A stretch of DNA of 64,000 bases from Symbiodinium natans (Eukaryota; Sar; Dinophyceae; Suessiales; Symbiodiniaceae). This document shows, piece after piece, positions 22,885 through 33,166 of the stretch. The DNA lies in the NCBI GenBank assembly GCA_905221605.1, contig CAJNDS010002585.1:62001-126000 (forward strand), written 5' to 3'. Position numbers and translations under genes: made by a program. A model generated the notes under the pieces. That model worked only from the letters and a program-made list of their open reading frames with translations. It was not told where the DNA came from and did no database searches. Positions within the stretch are counted from its first letter, which is position 1, and every line of letters begins with the position of its first letter.

Positions 22885-24090
22885 CCCGTCTTCATGTGCA
22901 CACATGTGGTCTCTGCGAGCAGTCACGGCTCCCTTCTCGTAGCCGCCAAAGCTGACAGAGCTCGGTACCTTCACATACCCTCATCATGCACTGGAGCCCA
23001 GAAGACATCTTAGAACGACACTGAGCCCCTAGTGTTTGCGTGTGAGAATCTCAGCATTGAGAGAACGATGTGGAAAAATCAGTGCTTCCAGGCTCCAGGC
23101 GAAGCATGGCGAAGTGAGAACGAATTATCCCACGCGGCAGGAAACCGGCAGGGCAAAAATGCTCTGAGAGCTCTTCAAATAAGACGTCACAGGAATCCCA
23201 AGCCTTCCCGTTTTTCTGAAGGAGGACGACTCGAGACCACTGGGAAGACTTACTATCTATGCAGGCTGCGGCGCACGTCTCAACCTGCATGGGCAGGGTA
23301 GGCTGTCGCTTGCAGAGGCTGCAGACGATCAGAAGGGGGCAATCCTAAATGTCTTGGAAGCAGCAAACCACACCACGACCTGTAGAGCATATGTCGAGCC
23401 TTCCACCATGGACCCAAGCCAAACCTGAAAACAGCTTCAACACAACAGCCCGAATCAGTTGCTGATTGTCTCAACTCGTGCCTTGATCTAGGCCTCCGCC
23501 CCCAGGTAGCGGAGGCAGACATACCCGGATGCCTGTGGCTACCATTTGACATCTTTTGAAGAAGGACTTTGGAGTCAGGGGGGTTGAGGTTTTAAAATAT
23601 CCCGGGGGGGGCCCTGCGTAAAATGGCGAGGGTTCAAGCGAGAGCCCTAGAATAGCGATCTATCTTCAAGAGTTGAGTGCTGTGGGTTTGCCGAGCCGCT
23701 AACTCGACTTGAACCTAAACCTCCTGTCAAACCAACTGAAAAAGTGTGGAGGCTAGCTAGAGTTGGCGCTTCTGGAACGCATGGAGGTCTCGGCGTATAT
23801 GCCTCTACGCTGTGCAAGCCACTATCACACATGGAGTTGCGGCCCATGAGCTGTCACTCTGAGGGGGCCGTGGCACGAGCAGAGGAAGGGAAGGAGAATC
23901 ACTCTCACACAGCAAGCCCTGGGCGGTCATAGAAGCAGCTGGCAGGAGCCGAAGCAGTCACCCTAAACCCCAAAACCATAAAACCCTAAACCCTAAGTCC
24001 CTAAGTCCCTATAAACCCCCAAAACTCCCCCCTTAAACCCCCTAAACCCCCTAAGCCCAGCAAACGGGAAGACTCGGAAGACTCGGGGGC

Positions 24091-24162
24091 CTCCCGGGAG
24101 GCCTCGATGCCCTCTGCACGGGTCCAAATCTCGCAGCGGCCCCCGGTGTGGTACTCGAGGCC
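24091..24162 (-). CDS. PAN-like domain 3, third exon
   Basis: Acceptor 'gaggtcag|gg', 24 codons reading 'GLEYHTGGRCEIWTRAEG' and onward, then a GC donor; both ends in phase 0. Flanked by CCCTAAA (23961-24058) and TTTAGGG (24184-24301) tracts. Confidence 0.6.
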
Positions 24163-27100
24163 CTGACCTCAGAGACTCTTATGGGTTTAAGGGAAGTTAG
24201 GGTTATAGGGTTTAGGGTTTATAGGGTTTATAGGGTTTAGGGTTTATAGGGTTTATAGGGTTTACAGGGTTTACAGGGTTTATAGGGTTTATAGGGTTTG
24301 GGGTCTCGGGGGAGTTGCATAGTCCCCTTAGTATGGGCCGTTAAAGGCGGACCCGCTTCTATGGAGGGCGGGACTTTGCTGAACGCGGGGCAAATCCGTC
24401 TTCGGGTGTCCCTAAACCCTAAACCCTAAACCCTAAACCCTAAACCCTAAACCCTAAACCCTAAACCCTAAACCCTAAACCCTAAACCCTGTGCTTTCGG
24501 CTTCCCCAGCTCTTCGCCAAGGCGTGGAAATGCTGATTGTGTTCAATCATACACGGGTGGTTGTCAAAATGGTGGTCCCTTTTTGGACCCCTATATATAG
24601 CACGGCACCTACTATTTTAGGGTACCCCAAAAGGGATCATAATTTTGGCAACCACCCACATGAGAACAGCCCTGACGTCGACCTGGCAGACGCATCCGGC
24701 AGTCCCTAGAGTGGAGTTGGACTTCACACGTGCCAGAACTCCGGGGTGCTCGTCGTTGGGGGAAAGAAGCAATTTCACCGCACGATCCAAAAAAGAGTGC
24801 TGGTCTCCCGAGAAAGTGGCAGACTTCTGCCTCCATGCACTTGAACTTGCATCCTTCCAAAGAGCTGGCCTGAGAGCACAGGGTGCCGTGGGGGGCCCTG
24901 AATGAAGAGAGAACACAGGAGTGAAAGCCTATCGTCGCCTATCGTATACTACATTATTTGGGATGTTCCCCCCCTATACTAAGAGTCCTTAATGAGTATT
25001 GTCACCGGGGGTACTATAACCCTTGAAGGACGGTTAGAATAAGGGGGAACCCTTAAAATATTCGAGTATAGTACAAGTCTACTGTAGTATGCATCCTCCT
25101 TTTTGTTGCGTGGCTGCTGGTCCGTGCCTGTTCGACAGTGAAGTAGCTGGCCCGGTTGTCGTTGGGATGGGCGCCCCGGCAGACACGGCCCTCGCCCCCG
25201 TCGACGGCCTCAAAGATGCCCTGAGGAGTGGGCATGCCTTGGTTTGAAGCACTGGGACCGTCGGAAGTCATTTTCAGTATTATCCTCATCATTAATATTA
25301 TTGTGATTATTATTGTTCCGATTATTATTTTTTAGTATCAATTATTTAATTTGTTACCATCACTACTTTTACAGCGGCGTCTTCTCCCCATGCCGGATTG
25401 CTGTAGCTAAGGCAGGTGTAGTTCACGAGCGAGATGGAGGCATGGATTCCCTCCGGCCGCGTCCAGATCTCGCAGCGGCCGCGCACCTTGGCTGCAAAAG
25501 CGTATACCCTTCAGTGCGCAAAAGCGAAGTAGTTTCGGGACTGCGAAGGAAGCCTATAAGCAAGCAACGGACACTTGCAAAACCAACAAGAAAATAGGGA
25601 ATAAGAGGGCAGAGACGTCGTGCAGTGCCAAGGAACGTGATATTCGATACCCGTGCAACCGTCGGTTGCCATGCACTGCGACTGGCAGCCCTGGCTTCAC
25701 GAAGAAAAACTGCAAGTCCGACATGCGATGGTGCGGCTGACTACCCTGAAAGTGGCGGATCCTGCATGTACTTGGCTGAAGGTGGCCACATGACCGCTAC
25801 GGTTTTTCTTTCATTCAAGTGTGTATGGCCCGAAAGCTCGCGAGCCTCCAGAGTTGCATCATGGCTGACCTCGCAGCTTGCACGTCTTAACAAATGTGAG
25901 AGGGCATTGTCGGCACAAAATGACTGACAGCAGCGGTACGATACAGAAACATAGTACTATAAATCTCGCGCCTGAAAATAGCTCGCCGAATTGTCGCCCG
26001 GGGAGGCACCGCGGCAGGCGCGGTTCTGCCCTCGGCGTGGGGCTCTGCTTCCCGAGCGAAGTCTTGAATCACGAACGACAACCCTGTGCGTGCGTTCTGC
26101 CTCCCGTCTCTACGACCTCGTGCTCTCCTAAGATCTCTTTGTGCCATCTTCCGAAAGCTCCCTGCTCTAATCGCTGTGTGATCTTGCTCGCAGGTATCCT
26201 GGGTCTTGTGCTGGTCTCCTTGTGGTCTCTTATAGTAGGTTCCTCAGATCTCCTTGAGATCTCTCCTTGTGGCTTCTGAAAGGGGTCTCCTGCTCGTGTG
26301 TTCTAGAATTCATGGCAAAGACTCAGAGCTGCGGAGCCTGGGTCGTAAGATTCATACAATAGCTCTCCAAAAAGTTGGAACATGGTTTAAGGATGACTAG
26401 AGCTGGGCATTCCCTTGAATTTTCCTTGTGAGGTAGGAGGATAAGGATGTTCCAACTTTTTGGAGTTACTGTAAGAGACCCTCAGGGAAGGGATGGTTAG
26501 GGTCGAGTGGGCCATGTGGCCACTCACTCTTTGGAGACTACGCTGGCCATTCTTACTACGAGCATTGCTATTTCAATTACTAGTCCCGTTTCTATTCTTA
26601 TTACTATTTCTACTCTTGCTATTAAACAAAAAACACGAATAGTCATAAACAATACTAACAATACAATCATAACAATAATATTAAACATAATCACCATGAT
26701 AATTTTTATTTTTGCTATTACTGTTGCACGGCTCTCAGGAAGAAGTCGTATCCCCAGTTCCAGCCTCCGTCCACGGGGCGAAAGGTGTGCGAAGAGCCAG
26801 GAGCTGTTGTGGTCGTCGTCGTCATCGCTGTCGTCGTTGTGGTCGTCGTGCTCGTTGTGGTCGTCGTGGTCGTAGTCGTTGTGGTCGTAGTCGTTGTGGT
26901 CGTGGTCGTTGTGGTCGTGGTCGTAGTCGTAGTCGTTGTGGTCGTTGTTGCTGTTGTGGTGACAGGGCCTGTGATGGACAGCAAGATCTGAGAAAGCCCT
27001 GGACGGGCTTGCCTATGGCACATTATGGCACACGCAGGCCACATCATGTCCAGCTTAGCCGCAAGTGTCACTTTCTGAAAAATTACGAGGGGCCGTGACT

Positions 27101-28944
27101 GGGGTTGGGGCTAGCTGGGTCAAAACACCCTCTTCTTGCCCACCCGTTGCACCTGTATAACGAAGGCAGGTGTAGCCTGAGAGAGCCTTCGTGGCGCCGA
27201 TGCCGCTGGCGCGGATCCAGACTTCGCACTTGCGAGAGCCCTCAGAAGAATCTGGGTAGAACGGTTTAGGGTTCAGGGTTTAGGGTTTAGACTACTAGGA
27301 TCAAGCCGTTTACCTTGAACCCACCATGGAGATCACGCAGGTGCTATGGGTTCCGATTGTTGAACATGAATGCGCTGCAAATCTCAAGTCCGCCGAGGGT
27401 CATACTCAATGCCCTTGCAGCCGTCGGTACCGATGCACAGCTGCTTGCACTCATCGATCGAGTCAACGCCATTGTGAAAGATGTAGTAGCCTCAGATCGA
27501 AGATGCATCCGAGTAAGCTTCGCCCACCGAGGGGCTGAGAAGAGTATGTCGTGGCAACCATGCCAAGTTTAGGGTTTAGGGTTTAGGGTTTAGGAACCCT
27601 GACTCACAATTCTGTTTCTTATAACAGCAGGCAGACGACGCATATGCCTGCCCAGGAGCTCGCGTCATTGTCGTTGGAGTTGGCGCCGCGGCAGACCACA
27701 TTCTCACCTTGGCTGCCGGAGTCAAATACTGAGAGCCCAGAAATTGTGGACGGAATTTGGGGCCTACCTCAGCTTAACGAGTTTCCCTCATAGAGCCGCC
27801 TGCCTCCATCCACCGGAACGAAGCTCCCCGGCGCAGCCTTAGAACAAGTCACTCATGGCTCAGAGGCCGAGAGACCAAGACAAGACGACCTCTCTGGAGG
27901 CCTTTGCTGGCTGTTGAGATACTCCGAGGGCCCAGCCGTCATCGTTGTTGTGGTCGTCACTGCAACAGTCGTTGTTGTTGTAGTCGCCTCCGTTGTCGTC
28001 GGCATCGTAGTGGCTGCCGTCGTAGTGGCAGTGGTGGTAGTGGTGGCAGTGGTGGCAGTGGTGGCGGTGGTGGCAGTGGTGGCAGTGGTGGTACCTGCGG
28101 CCACTCGCTCAGGACATTGCGCTCTGCGGAAAGACGCAGTCGGACAGTTTAGGACTGCAGGGGCCTGGTGTCGTTGTCGCAGGCTGTGTGGTTTGCCCCA
28201 GGATGTTGCAGCTCCTTGGCTCGCGGGGGCACAGGGGTAGCTGCGCAGCTCTACCTCCCCGCTCTCGAGTTGCAAGTCTTTGACAACGTCAACGCCTCTC
28301 ACCTCTCTCCGCTCTGCCATGCGCCGCTGCCTCATGCCAGACGCCCTCTGAAGGCAAACAGCCCGAGCTCTGGGACACTTGCAGGGGCTGCCCCTGGTTT
28401 TCTTGCCGGGATTCCACGGAGTCTGATACTCTGGCGCGTCGTTTGGGCTGATGCCTTCAGAACGAGGCACACAGGATCTGTGGGCACATGCCGCTCCTTT
28501 ATGCGAAGAAGATGCGGACGGCAGACTCCACCCTCAACTTTTGAAGGGAGAGGGCTGCCATGGCACGAGTTAAAATCGAGACACGTACAAGATGATGATG
28601 CAGCACGCCTGCTGAGCTGCACAGATTCGCCTTCTTGCGATCTGGTGGCACGAGCAGTACTGGTGAAAGATCAAAACCCCCACTAGTCACAGCAATATGC
28701 ACCCAAGGACAGTGGCCTTGGCAACCGAAATGCAGCAGAACCCCAGTCCGGGACAGTCAGAATCAATGGGAACTGTCTTGCCTACCGAAATAATTCTTGT
28801 ACCAAGGAACATAATATTGAGAAGCAGGCTTTGAACGAAACAAACAAATCTGTCCTGGCCTGGCGTGCAACTTTGCCGGCACTGCGCATAGTACTGGTCC
28901 TTCTCGTAGCATGTCCAGCCATTGGACTTGCAGCAAAGGCTCCT
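24091..28944 (-). CDS. modular CBM1-like / Thr-rich / PAN-like extracellular protein gene (span)
   Basis: A minus-strand series of short exons. In order: a CBM1-like Cys motif (28.9 kb), a Thr-rich linker (28.0 kb), PAN-like domain 1 in three exons (27.73-27.15), a second Thr-rich linker (26.9), domain 2 (26.04-25.40) and domain 3 (25.22-24.09). Each PAN-like domain has the signatures 'VCRGA.P.DN', 'C...C....GC.GIEY' and 'GRCE(I/V)W.R..GI'. The layout implies a secreted or surface protein with carbohydrate- or protein-binding modules. The 5' signal sequence was not located, and some exon edges are approximate. Confidence 0.5.
24184..24301. repeat. telomere-like tract with TATAGGGTT variants
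   Basis: About twelve units alternating GGGTTTA with GGGTTTATA, a degenerate TTTAGGG array. The opposite-orientation array at 24412-24489 lies 110 bp away. Confidence 0.9.
24412..24489. repeat. telomere-like (CCCTAAA)n tract
   Basis: Eleven uninterrupted CCCTAAA units. Confidence 0.95.
24555..24657. mobile_element. MITE/introner-like palindromic element
   Basis: Starts GGGTGGTTG and ends CAACCACCC, with inner arms CCCTTTTTGG / CCAAAAGGG. About 103 bp, non-coding, within an inferred intron of the PAN-like gene. Confidence 0.7.
24822..24869 (-). CDS. PAN-like domain 3, second exon
   Basis: Acceptor 'gctctcag', then 'ASSLEGCKFKCMEAEVCH', the C-x3-C-x5-C part of the domain. The donor is uncertain. 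Confidence 0.45.
24948..25071. mobile_element. MITE/introner-like palindromic element
   Basis: Long imperfect inverted arms (24948-24985 and 25033-25071) with GGG-TTCCCCC cores. It lies in the inferred intron between the first two exons of PAN-like domain 3. Confidence 0.65.
25128..25220 (-). CDS. PAN-like domain 3, first exon
   Basis: Acceptor 'cactcctcag|gg', then exactly 31 codons containing 'GRVCRGAHPNDNRASYFTV', ending at a GC donor; phase 0 at both ends. Confidence 0.6.
25400..25493 (-). CDS. PAN-like domain 2, third exon
   Basis: Acceptor 'ttttgcag', then 'KVRGRCEIWTRPEGIHAS' and 'NYTCLSYS'. No clear donor follows, and the frame runs to a stop about 17 codons on. Confidence 0.5.
25637..25690 (-). 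CDS. PAN-like domain 2, second exon
   Basis: Acceptor 'gaagccag|gg', then 18 codons 'GCQSQCMATDGCTGIEYH' and a GT donor; phase 0. Confidence 0.6.
25972..26044 (-). CDS. PAN-like domain 2, first exon
   Basis: Acceptor 'gaagcag', then 'GQNRACRGASPGDNSASYFQ' and a GC donor. Confidence 0.55.
26365..26465. mobile_element. palindromic element with perfect 19-bp inverted arms
   Basis: CTCCAAAAAGTTGGAACAT (26365-26383) is exactly repeated in reverse complement at 26447-26465. 101 bp long and non-coding. Confidence 0.8.
26720..26968 (-). CDS. Thr-rich linker exon
   Basis: Acceptor 'ccatcacag', then a run of about 50 mainly Thr codons (26806-26965), followed by 'APGSSHTFRPVDGGWNWG'. Typical of O-glycosylated spacers between extracellular domains. 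It lies between PAN-like domains 1 and 2. The plus-strand poly-Val frame here is a shadow. Confidence 0.45.
27153..27240 (-). CDS. PAN-like domain 1, third exon
   Basis: Acceptor 'ttctgag|gg', then 'GSRKCEVWIRASGIGA' and 'GYTCLRYT', ending at a GT donor. A telomere-like tract (27262-27289) sits just upstream. Confidence 0.6.
27262..27289. repeat. telomere-like (TTTAGGG)n tract
   Basis: Three to four TTTAGGG units just before the acceptor of the exon at 27153-27240. Confidence 0.85.
27385..27490 (-). CDS. PAN-like domain 1, second exon
   Basis: Acceptor 'gatctgag|g', then a frame with 'GVDSIDECKQLCIGTDGC' followed by KGIEYDP. The clearest copy of the central Cys part. The donor may be non-canonical (GA). 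Confidence 0.6.
27571..27594. repeat. telomere-like (TTTAGGG)n tract
   Basis: Three to four perfect TTTAGGG units inside the intron before the exon at 27385-27490. Confidence 0.9.
27642..27728 (-). CDS. PAN-like domain 1, first exon
   Basis: Acceptor 'ggctctcag', then 'GENVVCRGANSNDNDAS', probably ending at a GC donor. Confidence 0.55.
27900..28091 (-). CDS. Thr-rich linker exon
   Basis: Acceptor 'ggccgcag|g', then about 45 residues mainly Thr and Ala (27950-28090). Same type as the linker at 26720-26968. Confidence 0.4.
28850..28944 (-). CDS. CBM1-like (fungal cellulose-binding type) Cys-motif exon
   Basis: After 'cacgtaag|g' the minus strand reads 'CCKSNGWTCYEKDQYYAQCR' followed by Q-S-C, the compact C-C-x4-G-x-x-C-x9-C-x3-C arrangement of CBM1-type folds. 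It heads the Thr-rich/PAN-like exon series. Substrate binding is inferred from the family. Confidence 0.5.
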
Positions 28945-29806
28945 TACGTGGATGAGATATGCCAGTCTTTAGGGTCACAACGCTTCAAGGGCAATAGGGC
29001 GGCCGCTTTCGGATGTTAACATCTCACGGCATCCGTATCCACAGTAGCGGCTGGGTCCAGTGTCCACATGGATCAGGCGAGCGTCGTCTTGCAGCCTGTC
29101 AAAAAAACATGGTTGCAAGTCGATTCGGCTTTGAGGCTGGGGAAGCTGAGGGCAGTGACACTCAGGGAAGCCTGCAGCTTGAGACTAGTGTGCTTGCATG
29201 GCAGGCTCGCAAATGGCAGAGATGTTGATTGATGTCGCTTCAGAAGGGTTACACACCAAAATCACACCAAGCCCCCCCCCATCAGGCCTCCCCAATCGTC
29301 GCTGCAGCCACTCACATCTCTGGAAGTTGTCGGGACTTCAGTCGTGCGGGACCACCTCAAAGGCTCTTTATTTCGCCTCTTCTCTCCCTCTCTCCTCTCT
29401 CTCTCTCTCTCGACATGTGCTGAAGAAAGGAAGAAAAAGAAGGCCTCCTTTTCACCTCAACCTGAGGTTCAGCGCACCCCCAATCCTGGCCACGCCGGGC
29501 TCAACCTAAATGCTCTTCGCAATCGTCGAGAAAATCCCCCACTGTGCTTCCAAAATGCTCGGTCGTCGATTGGAAGGGCGTGGTCGAGATGGTGCTTCCA
29601 TCCAGCGGCCTAGCTTTTGAGATGGGAGGTAAAGCAGCCCCTTGCGTTTCAAGCCTCTTGTTCTCTTTGGCTGGCAAGAAAAGGCAGGGCATCAAGCCAA
29701 AGGCACAACAAACTCAGGCTCCCGTCGGGTTTCCGGGTGGCAAGGTCTAGGTGCTCCGAGCCAGGTGCTCTAGTTACCTTGTCGCCACCACAATTACCGT
29801 ATGATT

Positions 29807-29920
29807 CTTAAGGCCCCTACCAGGATGGGCCCTGATACCCTATAACTCCTTTAAAAGGCCCGTCATAGGGTTGACGATGAGGATTATACGGCCTAATAGC
29901 CCCTCCTGGTAAGGGGCTTG
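29807..29920. mobile_element. MITE/introner-like palindromic element
   Basis: Arms GGCCCCTACCAGGA and TCCTGGTAAGGGGC near the two ends. Non-coding. Confidence 0.65.
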
Positions 29921-30073
29921 CTTCACTCGATAGGCAAAGAGTGCAAACGAACCCCAAACCCTGAAATCTGAACTGAACTGAAACCAGGTCGCGCAGGCAG
30001 CTGGAGCGCACCAACACTTCCCGACCGGCTGCTCGAGATCTTGTAGCGAAGGCCCTCAACGGCACACTTTCTG

Positions 30074-30184
30074 TGGTTAGCAGGGAATGGGGGGAATAAG
30101 GCACCACATATATATATATATTTCTCCCCTATATACCCTTAAGGGATTGTATATGGTACCCTATTCCCCAATCCCTACAAACCA
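30074..30184. mobile_element. palindromic element, TTAG(T/C)AGGGAATG family
   Basis: Imperfect inverted arms of about 27 bp, with a (TA)n core. Related to the elements at 12318-12381 and 61659-61793. Confidence 0.65.
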
Positions 30185-32133
30185 ACAGTAAAGCACAGGA
30201 GGCTTCCCAGGGTCTCTATTTGAGGGTTTACGAGACTAAGGGACCCCCAATATAGAGTAAGGACCACCCCAATAAGGTACCCCGAGTTTCGTTTGGGCTG
30301 CGGGTCTGGGGTCTACGGATTAGGGTGTGGTCTGAAGCTCAAACTTCCTCTCCGTTTTGAGGTTCAAGCGGAAGGAGCTTCCGGGTTCGCAAAGCGCAGG
30401 CTTCATCCAAAGGCTTAGTTTTTTGGAGCGTCTTTCAACTTGAAACCTGTTATCGCAAAGGCCAATCCTAGACAGACAAACTTCGCAACCCGAAAGCCCT
30501 GAACCCCAAGCCGAGAAGGCCCTGCCCACTTTGAGCCCCTGAACCGTTCCGCGCCTTGCCGGCGTAGTATCGGTGAGAATTCAGCAACTGCTTGACACCC
30601 ACGAAATCAAAGTAGCCATTGTCGGCCTGTGGGGGGGAAGGCTTTATTTATGGTGTTTCAATCAGGGGTTTAGGGAAATCAAGCCACCCTCTTGCGGCAT
30701 TGCGTCTTCAAGAGGCGTAAAACGGCGCAAGGAAGCTCTGGCGCCCTCTTGGATATGATCTCCGAGGAAGGGAAATAAAGCGTTAACTGCTTCAGGGCTT
30801 CCCTTTTTGCAACTGGGCTGGCAGGGCTTCCCTAAACCCTAAACCGTAAACTCTTGTGAACTCACTCAACCCTAAACCCTAAACTCCTTCCAAGGGCCCG
30901 CCGAGGGGCATAGACGAACTTCAGGAAGAGTCGGCCCAAGCCTTCCCAAGACGAGTCCGGTGAGCCGCTGGGTTCTAGGGCAGGGCCTCGGGGATTTATA
31001 GTCTAATCTGCGGTAATCGAAGTACTATTGTATCATATACTTGCTAGGATATCTGTCTTCTGATTAAGTACTACTACAATAAGAAGGGTTTAGGTCCGAA
31101 TCATCTTAGGGCCTATTTGATTGGGTTTTGAGTCACCCTGCGTGCGGGAGGTCTCAGAAATCCTAACCTTGCTTGTTCGCGCACCCGCTCTCTACAGGTT
31201 CTAGGGTTTCGAATTTCGAAACCACATTGGCCCAACAGTCTTGCTTCAGAGTCTGCTCCAGGCATCAGCCGCTCCCAAATCTTGCCCTCCCGCACCGTCC
31301 ACGAAGAACACGTTTCCGTCCGTGGAGTCCAGCACTTCCTGCAAGGAAGAACCTGGACAGCGCAGGGGCAGGAGCCGTGGCGCTTCAGAGTTCGTGCAAG
31401 CGCCTGTGCTACAAAGCTTCTTTAAGGCACTGACGACGAAGCTTTGCCCGAGGGCATGAAGATGCATGAAGTCCTAGAATGCCTTTTGAACTGTTCTTCC
31501 TGTGCCGGTGAGGTTCCTTCTGAAAGCTTTCAGGGACAGCCGCTCAAAGAAGAGAGCCCGCCCGCCTCTTGGCATGTTGGCGCAATTCGGCATGCAACGC
31601 TGGACGGTGATGGAGGCACCTCGGCAGACGCAGCAAGCCCATGGAGGCTGCGGAGGATGTAAGCTGCATACCTCCTGTCACGCGTGGGCCCACCTTTTAT
31701 CCACCGCCCTGGGCCGCTGGCCCATGGGATAGGCCGTGGCGACCACCAAGCCTGCTCCAAGAATCTCCCGGAAAGCTGTAAAAAAAGCCGAGCAGTCAGC
31801 CCAGGAGTCCACGAGCCTTGTGGGGGGATCTGGTCCATGGTGATGGTGAGCTGAGGCTCTGCACCTGAATTCGTCACAAACTCCCACAGTTTTGGGGTGT
31901 TCTGGGAGTCGATCTTGGAGCTGGGCCGTTGTCCAAGGCCACGAACCACCCGACATCGCAGCAGGGCCCAGTGACCTGAGCGTGACCAAGGCACGCGCGG
32001 CCAAAGAACAGGAGAACAAGCGGGACAAGCTGTGGCTTCCTGTTAACATTCGTTTCTTCTCCTGTCGGTGGGAGTCCCAGTAGCAGGTACCAATCATCCA
32101 GTGCTGCTTGAACCGGCTGCGGACCCTCGACTT

Positions 32134-32450
32134 AGTTAGCAGAACCCTTGCCCATTTCGGGTAATAATACCACCAGTCAACCCATTAGACGATTATTCCT
32201 ATACTCCCCCCTACACCTCACCAACTATATCACCACTACTACCCCATTACCAATACCAGTGTAGGAATAACCGATTACCTCATCCATATAAGAGGAATAT
32301 TCCTATACTCCCTACTACTATCCCCCAAATATCACCACTACTTCCCCATTACCAAGACCAGTATAGGAATAACCAATTACCCTATCCATATTCCCTAAGG
32401 TGGTATTATTACCCAAAATGGGCAAGGGTTCTCTCATAGATTTTACTAGG
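32134..32450. repeat. left terminal inverted repeat
   Basis: Matches the reverse complement of 51088-51404 nearly base for base. Inside it, 32141-32174 and 32399-32432 are themselves inverted repeats (33 of 34 bases). The centre holds two related units of about 100 bp, each starting ATTCCTATACT and closing with the complement, so the whole TIR can fold back. Confidence 0.95.
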
Positions 32451-32522
32451 TTTGGTTATAAAGGTTGTAATCATAATAGGATTATATTCCATAAACTCTT
32501 ATGAAATGTGCTTACATTATAC

Positions 32523-32762
32523 TTATGTTTTTTTTAACTCACGTTTCCTTTTATCATTATACTTTTTCATTCCATCAAGACATTCACAGCAAGTAACAGT
32601 GGTTCTACACTGCATTAAATACCTCCCCGTTTTACAATGATAATATCTTTTGAAATGCACTAAAGTCTTCAACTTCTTACATCTAACACATTGCCGATCA
32701 CAATGGGGAGGGTAATGCTCAGTATTAAAATCCATGGTTATCTTATCAACATATATTGTCAT
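32523..32762 (-). CDS. small Cys-rich protein
   Basis: 79 codons. Four CxxC/CC-type clusters (C-x2-C near residues 24-27, then C, C, C-C-x-C) with a basic C-terminus suggest a zinc-ribbon or zinc-knuckle fold. The start follows an AT-rich 'taatataATG' context like other genes of the element. First viral gene inside the left TIR. No family recognised. Confidence 0.55.
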   Translation of the reverse strand: MTIYVDKITMDFNTEHYPPHCDRQCVRCKKLKTLVHFKRYYHCKTGRYLMQCRTTVTCCECLDGMKKYNDKRKRELKKT

Positions 32763-32958
32763 ATTATATTATTTTACAATATTTATCATAATTTATTAAT
32801 TATGACAAGCATTGTTTCAAACTAATTAACCATTACCATGTTCTTTTGACATGCTTATGGAAGGCACACTGGGGAAATGGGAGAAATGGGGCGCTGACGC
32901 GAATGCACGCGGGGCTCGTTCCTTGCGTCATTCTATAAGTAAATCACTCTTTACAACA
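32763..32958. other. intergenic, with a GC-rich island
   Basis: AT-rich sequence interrupted by a GC-rich patch (about 32850-32940) unlike the neighbouring viral DNA. No gene seen. Confidence 0.5.
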
Positions 32959-33156
32959 TTATTTTTGCAATTCTTCCAGCTGATAAAACTCAAACAACAA
33001 TTTAAATCGCTTCTTATACTCTTCATAATGATAATAATCCTCTAGTTCATCTATAATAGCACTTAATCTGGCGTTATACATTCTAATATTTCTTCTTTCC
33101 TCCAGCCAATCAGTTTTATTTTCTTTGTTTTCTTTCTTAGTAAACAAACAATCCAT
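32959..33156 (-). CDS. small acidic/helical protein
   Basis: 65 codons, charged, with Glu/Tyr-rich stretches ('IIDELEDYYHYEEYKKRF') predicted helical. The start is preceded by 'aataatatatatac', the same box seen before other viral genes, which supports it over the overlapping frame. No family recognised. Confidence 0.5.
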   Translation of the reverse strand: MDCLFTKKENKENKTDWLEERRNIRMYNARLSAIIDELEDYYHYEEYKKRFKLLFEFYQLEELQK

Positions 33157-33166
33157 GTATATATAT

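Larger units (their letters stand above)
20386..24090. other. no gene recognised; repeats
   Basis: Contains (TA)n sequence at 21482-21642, telomere-like tracts at 21763-21809, 22672-22696 and 23961-24058, and a MITE-like palindrome at 22781-22884. A plus-strand frame at 22148-22534 is open but has no convincing motif. Confidence 0.45.
29020..32133. other. no clear gene; decayed exon-like pieces and repeats
   Basis: Contains a (TC)n run near 29381-29412, two palindromic elements, and weak minus-strand pieces resembling the PAN-like family ('CVCRGAS' near 31.6 kb; 'ADNGYFDFVGV' near 30.6 kb). None is complete. Confidence 0.4.

Noticed and set aside
26712-27098. Plus-strand Arg/Cys-rich and poly-Val frames
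   Set aside because: Shadows of the minus-strand Thr-rich linker, which is supported by neighbouring PAN-like exons and an acceptor.
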